Of a DNA stretch of 22,758 nt, positions 14,909 to 22,347 are shown in pieces. Numbering within the stretch: position 1 is the stretch's first letter; the number at the start of each line of letters is the position of its first letter. The DNA lies in contig JAIXPR010000060.1 of NCBI GenBank assembly GCA_027486155.1, positions 1-22,758 of the forward strand. The letters are read 5' to 3'. Position numbers and translations under genes: made by a program. Origin of the DNA: Pseudomonadota bacterium (lineage in GTDB: Bacteria; Bdellovibrionota_C; UBA2361; OMII01). Below the pieces are notes generated by a model, which worked only from the letters and a program-made list of their open reading frames with translations, searched no databases and was not told the DNA's origin.

Positions 14909-15820
14909 ATGTTTCTCCGTGCTTCCGGCCTCCTCTACGAACGCCTCTATCTCATTACCCTTGGGGGCACCTGTCGGTACGCCATCGTCGCCGAAGATGG
15001 AGGGATTGCGCTCAGCGATCCAGGTGCTTCGGTCCACGTTGGGGTGCTGGAGGAGCGTTTCAACAGACTCAAACTTCCCTTTCGAAAGATCCGTCAGGTG
15101 TTCGTCACACATCTCGACCCCGATAGGGTGGCGGGCATTCCCCTGCTCCGGCGAGCGAACCCATCGTTGAAGGTGTACGGCACCGCAGCGATGCACACCC
15201 TACTCTCGGATACAGCCTTTGTTCGCGAACTCTACGAACGCGATCAACGCCTATCATCCACGGTCGAGGCACAAGCGCAGTCCAACACCCTCTCCTTTGA
15301 GGAGTTCTCGCGGGGGTTAAAGATAGACAAACACCTCGTTGAGACCGACTCCATCGAGATCGATGAGGACATCACTATTCGGAGCATCGCAACACCGGGA
15401 CATCGACCACACTCAGTCGCCTACGTTGTGGTTCCTCACGAATTCGCGATCGTGGACGAGACCTTCGGCTACTTTCAAGGTCGGAATCTCGCCGCTCCAG
15501 GAGGGGACACCAATCTCCACGAGGCGCTCTCTTCCCTGCGTAAGTTCAACGACATTCAGCTCAACGGTATCGGTTTCAGCTACGGCGGCGCCATCACGGG
15601 AGCGTTGACGAAGCGCCACCTGCAGGCGATTCCTCAGAACACCGAGGACCTTATACGAGAGGTCCAAAAAGCTCGAACATCGGGGTTCTCCCAGAGCGAG
15701 ATAGAGGAGCAGGTTCGCTCCGCTTTCTACACATCAACCTTGAACGATCCCTGCCATGCTGAGAGTTTGGAGAGAACGTTTCAGGCGATCATGAAACAAC
15801 TCGCCAGATCTACCAGTTAA
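14909..15820 (+). CDS. MBL-fold protein with altered metal motif
   Basis: A 303-residue cytoplasmic metallo-beta-lactamase fold protein. The motif that is usually HxHxDH reads H68-L-D70-P-D72-R73, so the second His is Asp and the last His is Arg. Later ligands are kept: H165 in TPGHRPHS and D183 in IVDETFG. Before the motif, IALSDPGAS is the usual strand-turn element. The HxDPD pattern recalls di-iron, oxygen-binding MBL proteins (flavodiiron/ODP-like), so a di-iron site is possible; this is inference. The C-terminal 70 residues are helical, with an Arg/Glu-rich coiled segment, and resemble the C-terminal helical tail of MBL hydrolases. Its stop overlaps the convergent EEP gene by 11 bp. Substrate unknown. 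Confidence 0.82.
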   Translation: MFLRASGLLYERLYLITLGGTCRYAIVAEDGGIALSDPGASVHVGVLEERFNRLKLPFRKIRQVFVTHLDPDRVAGIPLLRRANPSLKVYGTAAMHTLLSDTAFVRELYERDQRLSSTVEAQAQSNTLSFEEFSRGLKIDKHLVETDSIEIDEDITIRSIATPGHRPHSVAYVVVPHEFAIVDETFGYFQGRNLAAPGGDTNLHEALSSLRKFNDIQLNGIGFSYGGAITGALTKRHLQAIPQNTEDLIREVQKARTSGFSQSEIEEQVRSAFYTSTLNDPCHAESLERTFQAIMKQLARSTS

Positions 15821-17027
15821 GCTTGACGTACACGAGCGCGTGGTCGGAGGCGGACTTAGGAGCGTAGATGACGCCAGAATCGTACTCACCCTCGGTGAAA
15901 GCGCTCTTCCACGCGAAAGGCAACGACTCGGCGGGCATCAAGATATCGTCGAGCCACGAGTACTCCCCTTCGAAGCTAAAGGTACCAGGAAGGGAGTGTA
16001 CCCTCTCATTTCGAGCGAACACACTAAAGAGACGTTGCGGCAAAGAGGTTCCCACCTTACAGATTGGAAGCCCGCGCTTACTCAAGCGACAACCGCCATC
16101 TGTTCGAAACTCTTGAAGCACCAATGTCCCCTCAAGGATTCGAGCGCTCGCGACATCGTAATTGCCGTTGCGGTCACCCATAACGAGCAAGAGGGCATCA
16201 GAGGAGGCGAACGCCTGCTTATGGCGACTATCAATAATTCGGCGGAGCGCCTCAGCCATCTCCATTCGATACGTCTCCCACTCTAACCCAGTTGGATCAG
16301 AGGCGGCGCCTCGTTTCGATTTGAAGTGAAAGTTTACAAGCGATATCGTCTTGACCTCCTGGTCTTGTCGGGAAGATACCGAGATCTGAAGCTCCATCGG
16401 GGTGCGAAGGAAGAGTCTGGGACGCTGCTTTTCGGCAAGCTTGGGGAGTTCCACCTTGGCGTACGATACCGTATTCAATATTGTCGCTCGGTCATTTGCG
16501 ATCAGGAATCCGAGCGTCATCCCTCCCTCCGCGGGAGGCGCAACCCGTGATGAGAACGTTCGGTTATCTCGTTTGCCAAGTTGGACAGCAAGTTCATCTA
16601 GCGCCGCCTTAGCATCCGCTTCCTTCTCGCCCATCACCTCTTGAAGCGCGATGACGTCACAATCAGCTTCGTCGAATCGATCAACTAAAGCCTTAATCTT
16701 CTCCGCATGCTCCTCTCGCGTGTATTTAGGATTCCGTGCCTTGAGCGTGTTGTAGGTGCCGAATAACTTTAAATTTTGGGAACATGCGGTGAGGTCGCTG
16801 GGCCCCCGAGGATCTTCCCCAACCACGGGGGTCTTTCTCGCTTTGGGTTTTGTCGAGGAATCCTGCGATGGACCGGCATCCTCCGCTGGGGCCTTTGACT
16901 CCTCGTCAGCCGCCAACGCAGAGACCGATACTAACGAGAGAGTCGCGACCGCGAGACACGGCACCGCGACGGACGCCATCAGCCCTACACATGACCGTCG
17001 AAAGATTGATAAGGTTAGACTGCGCAT
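15810..17027 (-). CDS. Exported endonuclease/exonuclease/phosphatase (EEP) family protein
   Basis: A 405-residue protein with an N-terminal Sec signal (SIFRRSCVGLMASVAVPCLAV then a second hydrophobic run ending SVSALAADEE, likely cut after ALA). A Pro/Ser/Lys linker follows. The EEP domain shows Asn in CSQNLKLFG, Glu in CDVIALQEV, the NFHFKSK segment (metal/phosphate site), GDRNGN (the GDxN motif), SWLDDIL, and SDHALV with the catalytic His. All key residues appear present, so a phosphodiesterase activity on nucleic acid or lipid headgroups in the periplasm is expected; the substrate is not readable. The ATG at 17027 is preferred over GTG at 17042 because GGAGAG sits 7 nt upstream. It overlaps the RuvC-like stop by 13 nt, suggesting translational coupling. 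Confidence 0.87.
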   Translation of the reverse strand: MRSLTLSIFRRSCVGLMASVAVPCLAVATLSLVSVSALAADEESKAPAEDAGPSQDSSTKPKARKTPVVGEDPRGPSDLTACSQNLKLFGTYNTLKARNPKYTREEHAEKIKALVDRFDEADCDVIALQEVMGEKEADAKAALDELAVQLGKRDNRTFSSRVAPPAEGGMTLGFLIANDRATILNTVSYAKVELPKLAEKQRPRLFLRTPMELQISVSSRQDQEVKTISLVNFHFKSKRGAASDPTGLEWETYRMEMAEALRRIIDSRHKQAFASSDALLLVMGDRNGNYDVASARILEGTLVLQEFRTDGGCRLSKRGLPICKVGTSLPQRLFSVFARNERVHSLPGTFSFEGEYSWLDDILMPAESLPFAWKSAFTEGEYDSGVIYAPKSASDHALVYVKLNW

Positions 17028-17659
17028 GATCGAACTCTCCACGAACTCCGCTGTTGTTTGGTCTGTGTATCGAAGACAGACTCAAGAGATTGCCGCGCGT
17101 CGAGAGCTCCCTGGATCCGCAACACCGCGAAACGTCCGATGAGCATGGCGTCGACGATATCCTGATGTTTCTTGAGCTCTGCTCCAGTTGTCGCCAGTCC
17201 AAGGCGCCGCAAGGCAGGCGCATAGAGGTATTCCACCGTGCGCACCGCGGCCGCTTTAACCTCTGTACGAGCGAGCTGCTTACCTTTCAGACCCATTACC
17301 TCAAACTGCACCGAACGTGGATTTACTCGTCCGGGCACAACAACCCCCTGACTTCGGCCGAGCGACTCGAAAAGCCCACGGACCTGCTCGACCTTGATGG
17401 CGTTGTGGGGGTCCTTCATGGTCGTCGGCGCCTCACAGACGAGAACGTCTAAATCCCCCAACGCAAGGTTGGTGAGCACCTTCTTGATGGCTCCCTGAAG
17501 ACGTTCGAGCCTTGTGGCCAGCGCTACTGAGGGGGGCGCCGATTTGATCTTTCCAACCGCGAGTACCTCTCCCTCCGCGATAGAGAGGAGCGCCCACCCT
17601 GAACATGTCAGGCTCGGATCAACAGCCATGAGGTAACGCAAACTGGACATGGAACACAT
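17015..17659 (-). CDS. RuvC-like Holliday junction resolvase
   Basis: A 214-residue RNase H-fold nuclease. The acidic residues fall where RuvC has them: Asp14 in MAVDPSLTCSGW, Glu76 in DVLVCEAP, and Asp167/Asp170 in KHQDIVDAMLIG. The length is about 40 residues more than E. coli RuvC, with the extra at the C-terminus. Sequence outside the motifs is divergent, so this may be a RuvC paralogue or a phage-like resolvase rather than the housekeeping ruvC; no ruvA or ruvB is next to it. The ATG at 17659 has AAAGG 8 nt upstream; ATG at 17650 and GTG at 17692 are alternatives. The 3' end overlaps the EEP gene start. Confidence 0.75.
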   Translation of the reverse strand: MCSMSSLRYLMAVDPSLTCSGWALLSIAEGEVLAVGKIKSAPPSVALATRLERLQGAIKKVLTNLALGDLDVLVCEAPTTMKDPHNAIKVEQVRGLFESLGRSQGVVVPGRVNPRSVQFEVMGLKGKQLARTEVKAAAVRTVEYLYAPALRRLGLATTGAELKKHQDIVDAMLIGRFAVLRIQGALDARQSLESVFDTQTKQQRSSWRVRSCAV

Positions 17660-17700
17660 GATACGACCTTTGGCGACCAACCCGCTATACACAGTCTTAG

Positions 17701-17706
17701 TATAAT
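17701..17706 (+). promoter_or_regulatory. Putative -10 element of the pdhA leader transcript
   Basis: A perfect TATAAT preceded by TAG. No good -35 hexamer is seen 16-18 nt upstream (CAACCC there), so activation by another factor or another start is possible. A start near 17713 would give a leader of about 254 nt before pdhA. Confidence 0.45.
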
Positions 17707-17738
17707 CAACATGATGGGTTCCTTTTTTTCGGTAGCTC

Positions 17739-17885
17739 GACTCCCCTGCCTACACCGCCAGAACTATCAGTTCCCTGGGTGGACAGCCCCTAGGGCGGCT
17801 GGTATAAACCCCCGTCGGGTCTAGGGGCGAAGTGATAGTCACGGAGTCCCACAACCGACGAGTGGCGGCGATCAAGTAAGCCACC
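17739..17885 (+). promoter_or_regulatory. Nested inverted repeats in the pdhA leader, candidate structured RNA
   Basis: Arms nest as follows: CCGCCA (17755-17760)/TGGCGG (17864-17869); ACTATCA (17764-17770)/TGATAGT (17834-17840); GCCCCTAG (17787-17794)/CTAGGGGC (17822-17829); ACCC (17809-17812)/GGGT (17818-17821). GACTCC (17739-17744) can also pair with GGAGTC (17844-17849), and GTGGC (17863-17867) with GCCAC (17881-17885); both conflict with the CCGCCA stem in part. It lies between a TATAAT and the pdhA ribosome binding site, on the transcribed side. It matches no riboswitch I know. A cis-acting RNA or a small mobile repeat are both possible. Confidence 0.45.
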
Positions 17886-17966
17886 CTTTGTATTACACTT
17901 TTTCTGTTGGCCGCTCGCAGTAGTTCAAGGCTCGGCACACAGATTCCTTCCCACGCGGAGAAAACG

Positions 17967-18920
17967 ATGGAACTGGAACATGAAGTTCTAACTGACCTGT
18001 TTGCGAAGATGCTGCGCATCCGTCGCTTCGAGGAGGAGGCTGCGCGTCTCTACACCGAGAAGAAGATCGGCGGATTCTTACACCTCTACATCGGACAAGA
18101 GGCTGTCGCGGTAGGTACGATCTCAGTACTGAAAGATACTGATTACATTATGACGGGCTACCGTTGCCACGGACACTACCTGGCGCGTGGCGGTTCAGCT
18201 CGCGCTGGTATGGCCGAGCTTATGGGCAAAGAAACGGGCTGCGCCAAAGGCCGCGGTGGTTCGATGCACTTCTTCGACGTAGAGCGTCGCTTTATGGGCG
18301 GTTGGGGAATCGTCGGTGGGCAGGTTCCGGTAGCAGCGGGGCTCGCGTTCGCTGAGAAGTATAAGGGCGAAGACAACATCGCTGTATGCTACATCGGTGA
18401 CGGCGCGATTAACATCGGAGCATTCCACGAAGGCCTAGCGCTCTCAGCACTTTGGGGCATCCCAGCGGTCTTCATCATCGAGAACAATCAGTACGCGATG
18501 GGAACACCGCTTGAGAGAACTGCTCCTACTGATGATCTCTCCATCCGCGCGCTCGCCTATCCGATGGCTCGTGAGACCGTTGATGGACACGATATCTACG
18601 CGGTTCGGGCAACGATGCACGCAGCCGCTAAGCGCGCTCGTGAACAAAACCTTCCGACCCTGATTGAGGCTAAGACCTACCGGTACCGCGGGCACTCCAT
18701 GGCGGATCCAGGTAAGTACCGCACTGCTGCGGATGTGGACGAATGGAAGTCACGAGATCCTATTAAAGTTCTCGGAGAGACCATGGACGCTCAGGGCATG
18801 AAGGAACTCCGCTTGCGGATTGAGAACGAGATCGAGGAGGAGATCCAAGATGCCGTTCGCTTCGCCGAAGAGTCGCCGTTCCCAGCACCAGAAACAGCAA
18901 TGGATTACACCTATGCCTAA
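17967..18920 (+). CDS. pdhA: Pyruvate dehydrogenase E1 component, alpha subunit
   Basis: Thiamine diphosphate-dependent decarboxylase subunit that starts conversion of pyruvate to acetyl-CoA. The 317-residue protein carries the ThDP motif GDG followed about 26 residues later by NN (IGDGAINIGAFHEG to FIIENNQYAMGT), the GYRCHGHYLARG active-site His region, and the YRGHSMADPGKYR loop that in eukaryotes is phosphorylated. The start at 17967 is set by GCGGAGAAAACG just upstream; an in-frame ATG at 17907 adds 20 residues of unlikely sequence. It overlaps pdhB by 8 nt. The length fits bacterial two-gene E1 of the alpha-proteobacterial/Gram-positive type. A branched-chain or acetoin dehydrogenase E1 alpha is the main alternative; no E2 or E3 gene is nearby to decide. 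Confidence 0.93.
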   Translation: MELEHEVLTDLFAKMLRIRRFEEEAARLYTEKKIGGFLHLYIGQEAVAVGTISVLKDTDYIMTGYRCHGHYLARGGSARAGMAELMGKETGCAKGRGGSMHFFDVERRFMGGWGIVGGQVPVAAGLAFAEKYKGEDNIAVCYIGDGAINIGAFHEGLALSALWGIPAVFIIENNQYAMGTPLERTAPTDDLSIRALAYPMARETVDGHDIYAVRATMHAAAKRAREQNLPTLIEAKTYRYRGHSMADPGKYRTAADVDEWKSRDPIKVLGETMDAQGMKELRLRIENEIEEEIQDAVRFAEESPFPAPETAMDYTYA

Positions 18921-19929
18921 TGCCATGTTAAACGATACTTCAGCTCAATCAGCAGTTCGCGAGATTCAGATTCGAGACGCCCTCAAAGAGGCGATGACGG
19001 AAGAGATGGTGCGCGATGAGCGCGTCTTCCTCGTCGGCGAAGAGGTCGGACACTACAACGGAGCATACAAGTGCTCGAAGGGCATGCTTGAGCAGTTCGG
19101 CTCAAAGCGAGTTATCGACGCACCGATCGCTGAAACCGGCTTCGCCGGCATCGGTATCGGCGCCGCGATGGCGGGACTTCGTCCGATCGTTGAGTTCATG
19201 ACCTTCAACTTCTCGCTCGTCGCGATCGACCAGATCCTGAACACCGCCGCTAAGTCTCGACTCATGTCGGCAGGTCAGCTCGAGTGTCCAATCGTATTTC
19301 GAGGAGCTGGTGGTGCCGCGTTCCAGTTGGGCGCTCAGCACGCCAACTCGTTCGAACACTTCTACGCCTACACCCCTGGTCTTATCGTTGTCGCTCCAGC
19401 GACACCGTACGACATGAAGGGATTGTTGAAGAGCTCGATCCGAAACGACAACCCCGTGTGCTTCTTTGAGTCAGAGCTTACCTACGGACTACGTGGTCCA
19501 GTTCCAACTGAAGAGTACCTCGTCCCAATCGGAAAGGCCGACATCAAGCGTGAGGGAACCGATGTAACCCTCGTTACATGGTCTAAGAATCTTTTCATTA
19601 CGTTGGATGCCGCTGCACAACTCGAGAAGGAAGGCATCTCGGCAGAGGTCGTTGACCTTCGAACCCTCCGACCGCTCGACACGGACACCTTGTTCAACTC
19701 AGTAGCGAAGACCCACCGCTGTGTTGTTGTTCAAGAGCAACACGAGATTGCGAGCTACGGAGCATTCCTCGGACACCTCATCACACGTGAGATCTTTGAC
19801 GAACTCGACGCTCCAGTAGGATTGGTATCGACCCTTGAGGCTCCGATGCCGTACTCTAAGGCGCTTGAGGTCGTCCTCCTTCCAAGCATTGAGAGGATCT
19901 GTCAGGAAGTACGAGCTATCTGCGGATAG
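18913..19929 (+). CDS. pdhB: Pyruvate dehydrogenase E1 component, beta subunit
   Basis: Partner of the alpha subunit; the alpha2beta2 enzyme holds ThDP at the interface. The 338-residue protein shows the transketolase pyrimidine-binding domain (MVRDERVFLVGEEVGHYNGAYKCSKG, then IDAPIAETGFAGIGIGAAMAGLRPIVEFMTFNF) and the C-terminal transketolase domain (VTLVTWSKN, EVVDLRTLRPLDTDTL, VVQEQH). The Glu in AETGFAG is the residue that activates ThDP. The ATG at 18913 overlaps the pdhA stop; ATG at 18925 is an alternative. No strong ribosome binding site precedes either, consistent with translational coupling. Its substrate ambiguity is the same as for the alpha subunit. Confidence 0.93.
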   Translation: MPNAMLNDTSAQSAVREIQIRDALKEAMTEEMVRDERVFLVGEEVGHYNGAYKCSKGMLEQFGSKRVIDAPIAETGFAGIGIGAAMAGLRPIVEFMTFNFSLVAIDQILNTAAKSRLMSAGQLECPIVFRGAGGAAFQLGAQHANSFEHFYAYTPGLIVVAPATPYDMKGLLKSSIRNDNPVCFFESELTYGLRGPVPTEEYLVPIGKADIKREGTDVTLVTWSKNLFITLDAAAQLEKEGISAEVVDLRTLRPLDTDTLFNSVAKTHRCVVVQEQHEIASYGAFLGHLITREIFDELDAPVGLVSTLEAPMPYSKALEVVLLPSIERICQEVRAICG

Positions 19930-19966
19930 GTTTTCCTTTCCATAAAAAAACAGCGAGGTGCTGCAC

Positions 19967-20509
19967 ATGCCGGTTATTCCCTTCAAAGAGAAAACCCCGG
20001 TCGTCAGCGCCTCTGCTTTTGTGGCGCCGGACGCGTGGATAATTGGCGATACCACCGTCGGCGATAACGTTTCGATCTTTTTCAATACCGTACTTCGCGG
20101 TGACATCCAATCTATCAAGGTAGGACGCGGAACGAACTTGCAGGAACACACCCTCATTCACACAAGCCACGGAATGTCCCCTGCCCTCATCGGTGAAGAT
20201 GTCACCGTCGGACACCGCGCTATCATCCACGGATGCTCGATCGGCGATCGGTGCTTGATCGGAATGGGTGCCACGGTTCTCGACAACGCGGAGATCGGCG
20301 AAGAGTGCATTATCGGCGCTCACACTCTCGTCCCCAAGGGGACGAAGATTCCACCGCGAAGTTTAGTTATCGGGACCCCGGCGAAGGTGGTGCGATCTCT
20401 TACGGAGGATGAAATCAAGAGCCTCACCGACTCCGCGCGTGGATATCAAACTCTCGCCGCGACGTATACCTCCATCTTTTCTGCACTCGAGAATTCCGGA
20501 CTATCCTAG
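19967..20509 (+). CDS. Gamma-carbonic anhydrase-like left-handed beta-helix protein
   Basis: A 180-residue trimeric hexapeptide-repeat protein (YrdA/PaaY group). Hexad repeats such as IIGDTTVGDNVSIF, LIGEDVTVGHRAI, SIGDRCLIGMGATV and EIGEECIIGAHTLV form the left-handed beta helix. The zinc ligands of the gamma-class appear in LIHTSHG, VGHRAIIHGC (three His), and the C-terminal helix includes the usual SLVIGTPAKVVR turn. Carbonic anhydrase activity is not guaranteed because many family members lack it. The ATG at 19967 has GAGG 8 nt upstream and is preferred to GTG at 19958. It follows pdhB by 37 nt on the same strand, so it is probably co-transcribed; a CO2-handling link to the decarboxylating enzyme is attractive but speculative. 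Confidence 0.88.
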   Translation: MPVIPFKEKTPVVSASAFVAPDAWIIGDTTVGDNVSIFFNTVLRGDIQSIKVGRGTNLQEHTLIHTSHGMSPALIGEDVTVGHRAIIHGCSIGDRCLIGMGATVLDNAEIGEECIIGAHTLVPKGTKIPPRSLVIGTPAKVVRSLTEDEIKSLTDSARGYQTLAATYTSIFSALENSGLS

Positions 20510-20639
20510 CCTCCGCACCATCTTAGTATTCGTTGAGGAGCTCCATCTGAGCACGCTCTGAACCAACTCCTGAATGCTCCGCATCTATTCCGCCCGCATC
20601 TAACACACACCCTACCCTCCCCCTCCCGAATCAGCCTGC
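20510..20639. other. Gap between carbonic anhydrase-like gene and mobile region
   Basis: A 130-nt stretch, pyrimidine-rich near its right end (CCTACCCTCCCCCTCCC). No gene or clear terminator is seen. It probably marks the outer edge of the inserted material. Confidence 0.4.
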
Positions 20640-20804
20640 ATGCTCAGGCGCTACATTTGGGAGAAGGCAAAGGAGAAGCTCCAACACTACAGGAGGAGTA
20701 CACCGGAAGCCTCGGTGCTCTACCAGATCGTCTACCACTCCAGGGATGACCTCCAGTTCCAGTGGGAGTCCAGGCTCCAGCACCAGTATGGGTGCTTACG
20801 GGAT
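20640..20804 (+). pseudogene. IS91-type transposase, N-terminal stump
   Basis: The first 55 codons read MLRRYIWEKAKEKLQHY to LQFQWESRLQHQYGCLRD. This resembles the conserved N-terminus of IS91-family transposases, just before their zinc-binding domain; the RxSTPEASVLYQIVY and WESRLQHQYG phrases are the recognisable parts (recalled, not searched). The frame then runs into the GC-rich repeats and encodes only repetitive Gly/Trp/Val peptide, so at least 85% of the transposase is missing. No other part of it is visible in the window. Confidence 0.6.
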
Positions 20805-20808
20805 GTGT

Positions 20809-21093
20809 CCCCAACTGGTCCGGGGTTACTTTCGGGGTCAAATGGCCGGGGTCAAATGGTCCGGGGTTACTTTGTAGTCCAAGTACATGGTCCACTGGGC
20901 CGGGGTTCCCCAACTGGTCTTCCCCAACTGGTCCGGGGTTACGGGGTCAAATGGTCCGGGGTTAGGGTCAAATGGTCCGGGGTTACTTACATGGCCCACT
21001 GGGTGGCCCACTGGGCCGGGGTTACTTACATGGCCCACTGGGTGGCCCACTGGGCCGGGGTTACTTTCTGGGTGGCCCACTGGGCCGGGGTTA
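20809..21093 (+). repeat. Array of CCGGGGTTA-type short repeats next to a RAYT gene
   Basis: CCGGGGTTA occurs at 20820, 20861, 20933, 20956, 20977, 21016, 21055 and 21085, with CCGGGGTTC at 20900 and CCGGGGTCA at 20846. Three prefixes alternate: CCCCAACTGGT, GTCAAATGGT and GGCCCACTGG. GGCCC-ACT-GGGCC forms a 5-bp hairpin, and CCCC...GGGG brackets other units. A 39-nt module (units g and h, 20986-21024 and 21025-21063) is duplicated almost exactly. The pattern fits REP-like palindromic elements linked to RAYT transposases. Spacing is irregular, so it is not a CRISPR array. Confidence 0.8.
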
Positions 21094-21166
21094 CTTTTTA
21101 CACAACTGATGAGCCAAAGCACCGATTCTATGGAGTGTTACCTGCGTAGCATTAAGTTTGTCACAC

Positions 21167-22162
21167 ATGTCTCGTCCTCCACGTATCCTCTTGCCCCACA
21201 CCGTAGTGATGCTTACCTCTCGTGTTCAACAGGGGCTCCCATTCGTCTGTACTCCGCTTATGGAGTTAATCCTCTGGAGTGCTCTGGCAGTCGCGCAAGG
21301 CCTGTATCCCGTCAAGATTGTAGGATTTGTGGTGATGGGAAATCACATCCACATCATCGCTCTTGTTGAGGATCCAACCACGATAGAGAGCTTCATGGAG
21401 CGATTTAAGTGTGAAACGGCTCATGCAATTAACAGACTGCTAGGGAGACGCCAAGTAACAGTGTGGTGTGAAGGGTACGACTCTCCCGCCATACTGACGA
21501 GCGATGACTTTGTGGAGAAGCTCGCTTATGTGTACGCAAATCCAGTCAGAGCGCATCGCGCAGCCTCTATAAGCGAATATCAAGGAGTATCGAGCTGGGG
21601 CATGTTCACCTCCAGGCAACCAGTTCGCGAGGTGAAGCGAATTCGCAGAACGTTTCTTAGCCCCATAGCCACAGGGAACATCTCAACCGCTGTTCGCCTA
21701 CAAGAAACCTCCCTGGTTGAGCGTCAGGCTACAGAGAGCCTCACCTTTACTTTGAGTCCGAACGCCTGGACTTCGGCTTTTCCACTCCAAATGACACCGG
21801 AAAGACTCAACGAGAGGGTATCGCGACGAGTTCGCGAGATTGAAGCAGAGATGGCAGCTATTCGGAAGAAGGCGGGTATCCCTCTCCCTTCAGAGTTTGA
21901 GGTTTCCTCTCAGCCAATCGACATACCGTATGAGCCTAAAAAGTTCGGAAGAAGAATGTGGTGTATCTGTAGCGATATTCCGCTACGCATCGCGTTTATC
22001 TCCTTTATCAAAAACCTTCGAGAAAAAGCGCGAAAGGTGAGGCTGGAGTGGCTTCGCGGAAATTCGGCGGAGCCCTTTTCCATCGGGCTCTTTCCGCCAA
22101 CACAGCCTATGCTTGTATACATACTTCCTGCCTATTTCAGACGATCTCTTGCTACGGTATGA
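21167..22162 (+). CDS. RAYT-like Y1 (IS200-type) transposase
   Basis: A 331-residue single-strand DNA transposase of the REP-associated tyrosine transposase (RAYT) kind. The HuH motif is HIH at residues 60-62 in VVMGNHIHIIALV, and the nucleophile is probably Tyr121 in LAYVYANPVRAH (compare YIxxNPVRA of the family). The first 130 residues are the Y1 domain. The remaining 200 residues, with a coiled segment ERVSRRVREIEAEMAAIRKK near 225, are unusual because RAYTs are normally about 150-220 residues; the tail is unrecognised. The ATG at 21167 is chosen over TTG at 21158; the ribosome binding site is weak. It lies beside the repeats it is expected to process. Confidence 0.85.
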   Translation: MSRPPRILLPHTVVMLTSRVQQGLPFVCTPLMELILWSALAVAQGLYPVKIVGFVVMGNHIHIIALVEDPTTIESFMERFKCETAHAINRLLGRRQVTVWCEGYDSPAILTSDDFVEKLAYVYANPVRAHRAASISEYQGVSSWGMFTSRQPVREVKRIRRTFLSPIATGNISTAVRLQETSLVERQATESLTFTLSPNAWTSAFPLQMTPERLNERVSRRVREIEAEMAAIRKKAGIPLPSEFEVSSQPIDIPYEPKKFGRRMWCICSDIPLRIAFISFIKNLREKARKVRLEWLRGNSAEPFSIGLFPPTQPMLVYILPAYFRRSLATV

Positions 22163-22347
22163 AGCTGTCAGGAGGTACGCGGTCCTACCCACTTTAGAAC
22201 GGTAAATTCTGCATGTAGCGTGCCTTGCAGCATCTGAGGTGTCATGTCGCTAGGCCGATGATACGGTCTTTCCCTGAATGTATGCTCTGTTCGCTTGGCT
22301 GACAGATCGGTCGTATACCTTCGCGGCCGCACCAATCGCTGTCAGCA
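22163..22347. other. Gap right of the transposase
   Basis: About 185 nt without a credible gene before the inverted repeat copy at 22348-22363. A plus-strand frame through this region lacks family resemblance and a ribosome binding site. Confidence 0.4.

Noticed and set aside
17739..17885. A tRNA, tmRNA or known riboswitch (TPP, SAM, fluoride) in the pdhA leader
   Set aside because: No cloverleaf, T-loop GGTTCRA or TPP-type CTGAGA core was found; only the nested stems are supported.
20809..21093. CRISPR array
   Set aside because: Units are irregular in spacing and 9-40 nt long, with no uniform unique spacers and no cas genes.
20838..21122. A repeat-rich Pro/Gly peptide (NPGPVGHP pattern) on the minus strand
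   Set aside because: It is the translation of the DNA repeats; the same array gives similar low-complexity peptides in other frames.
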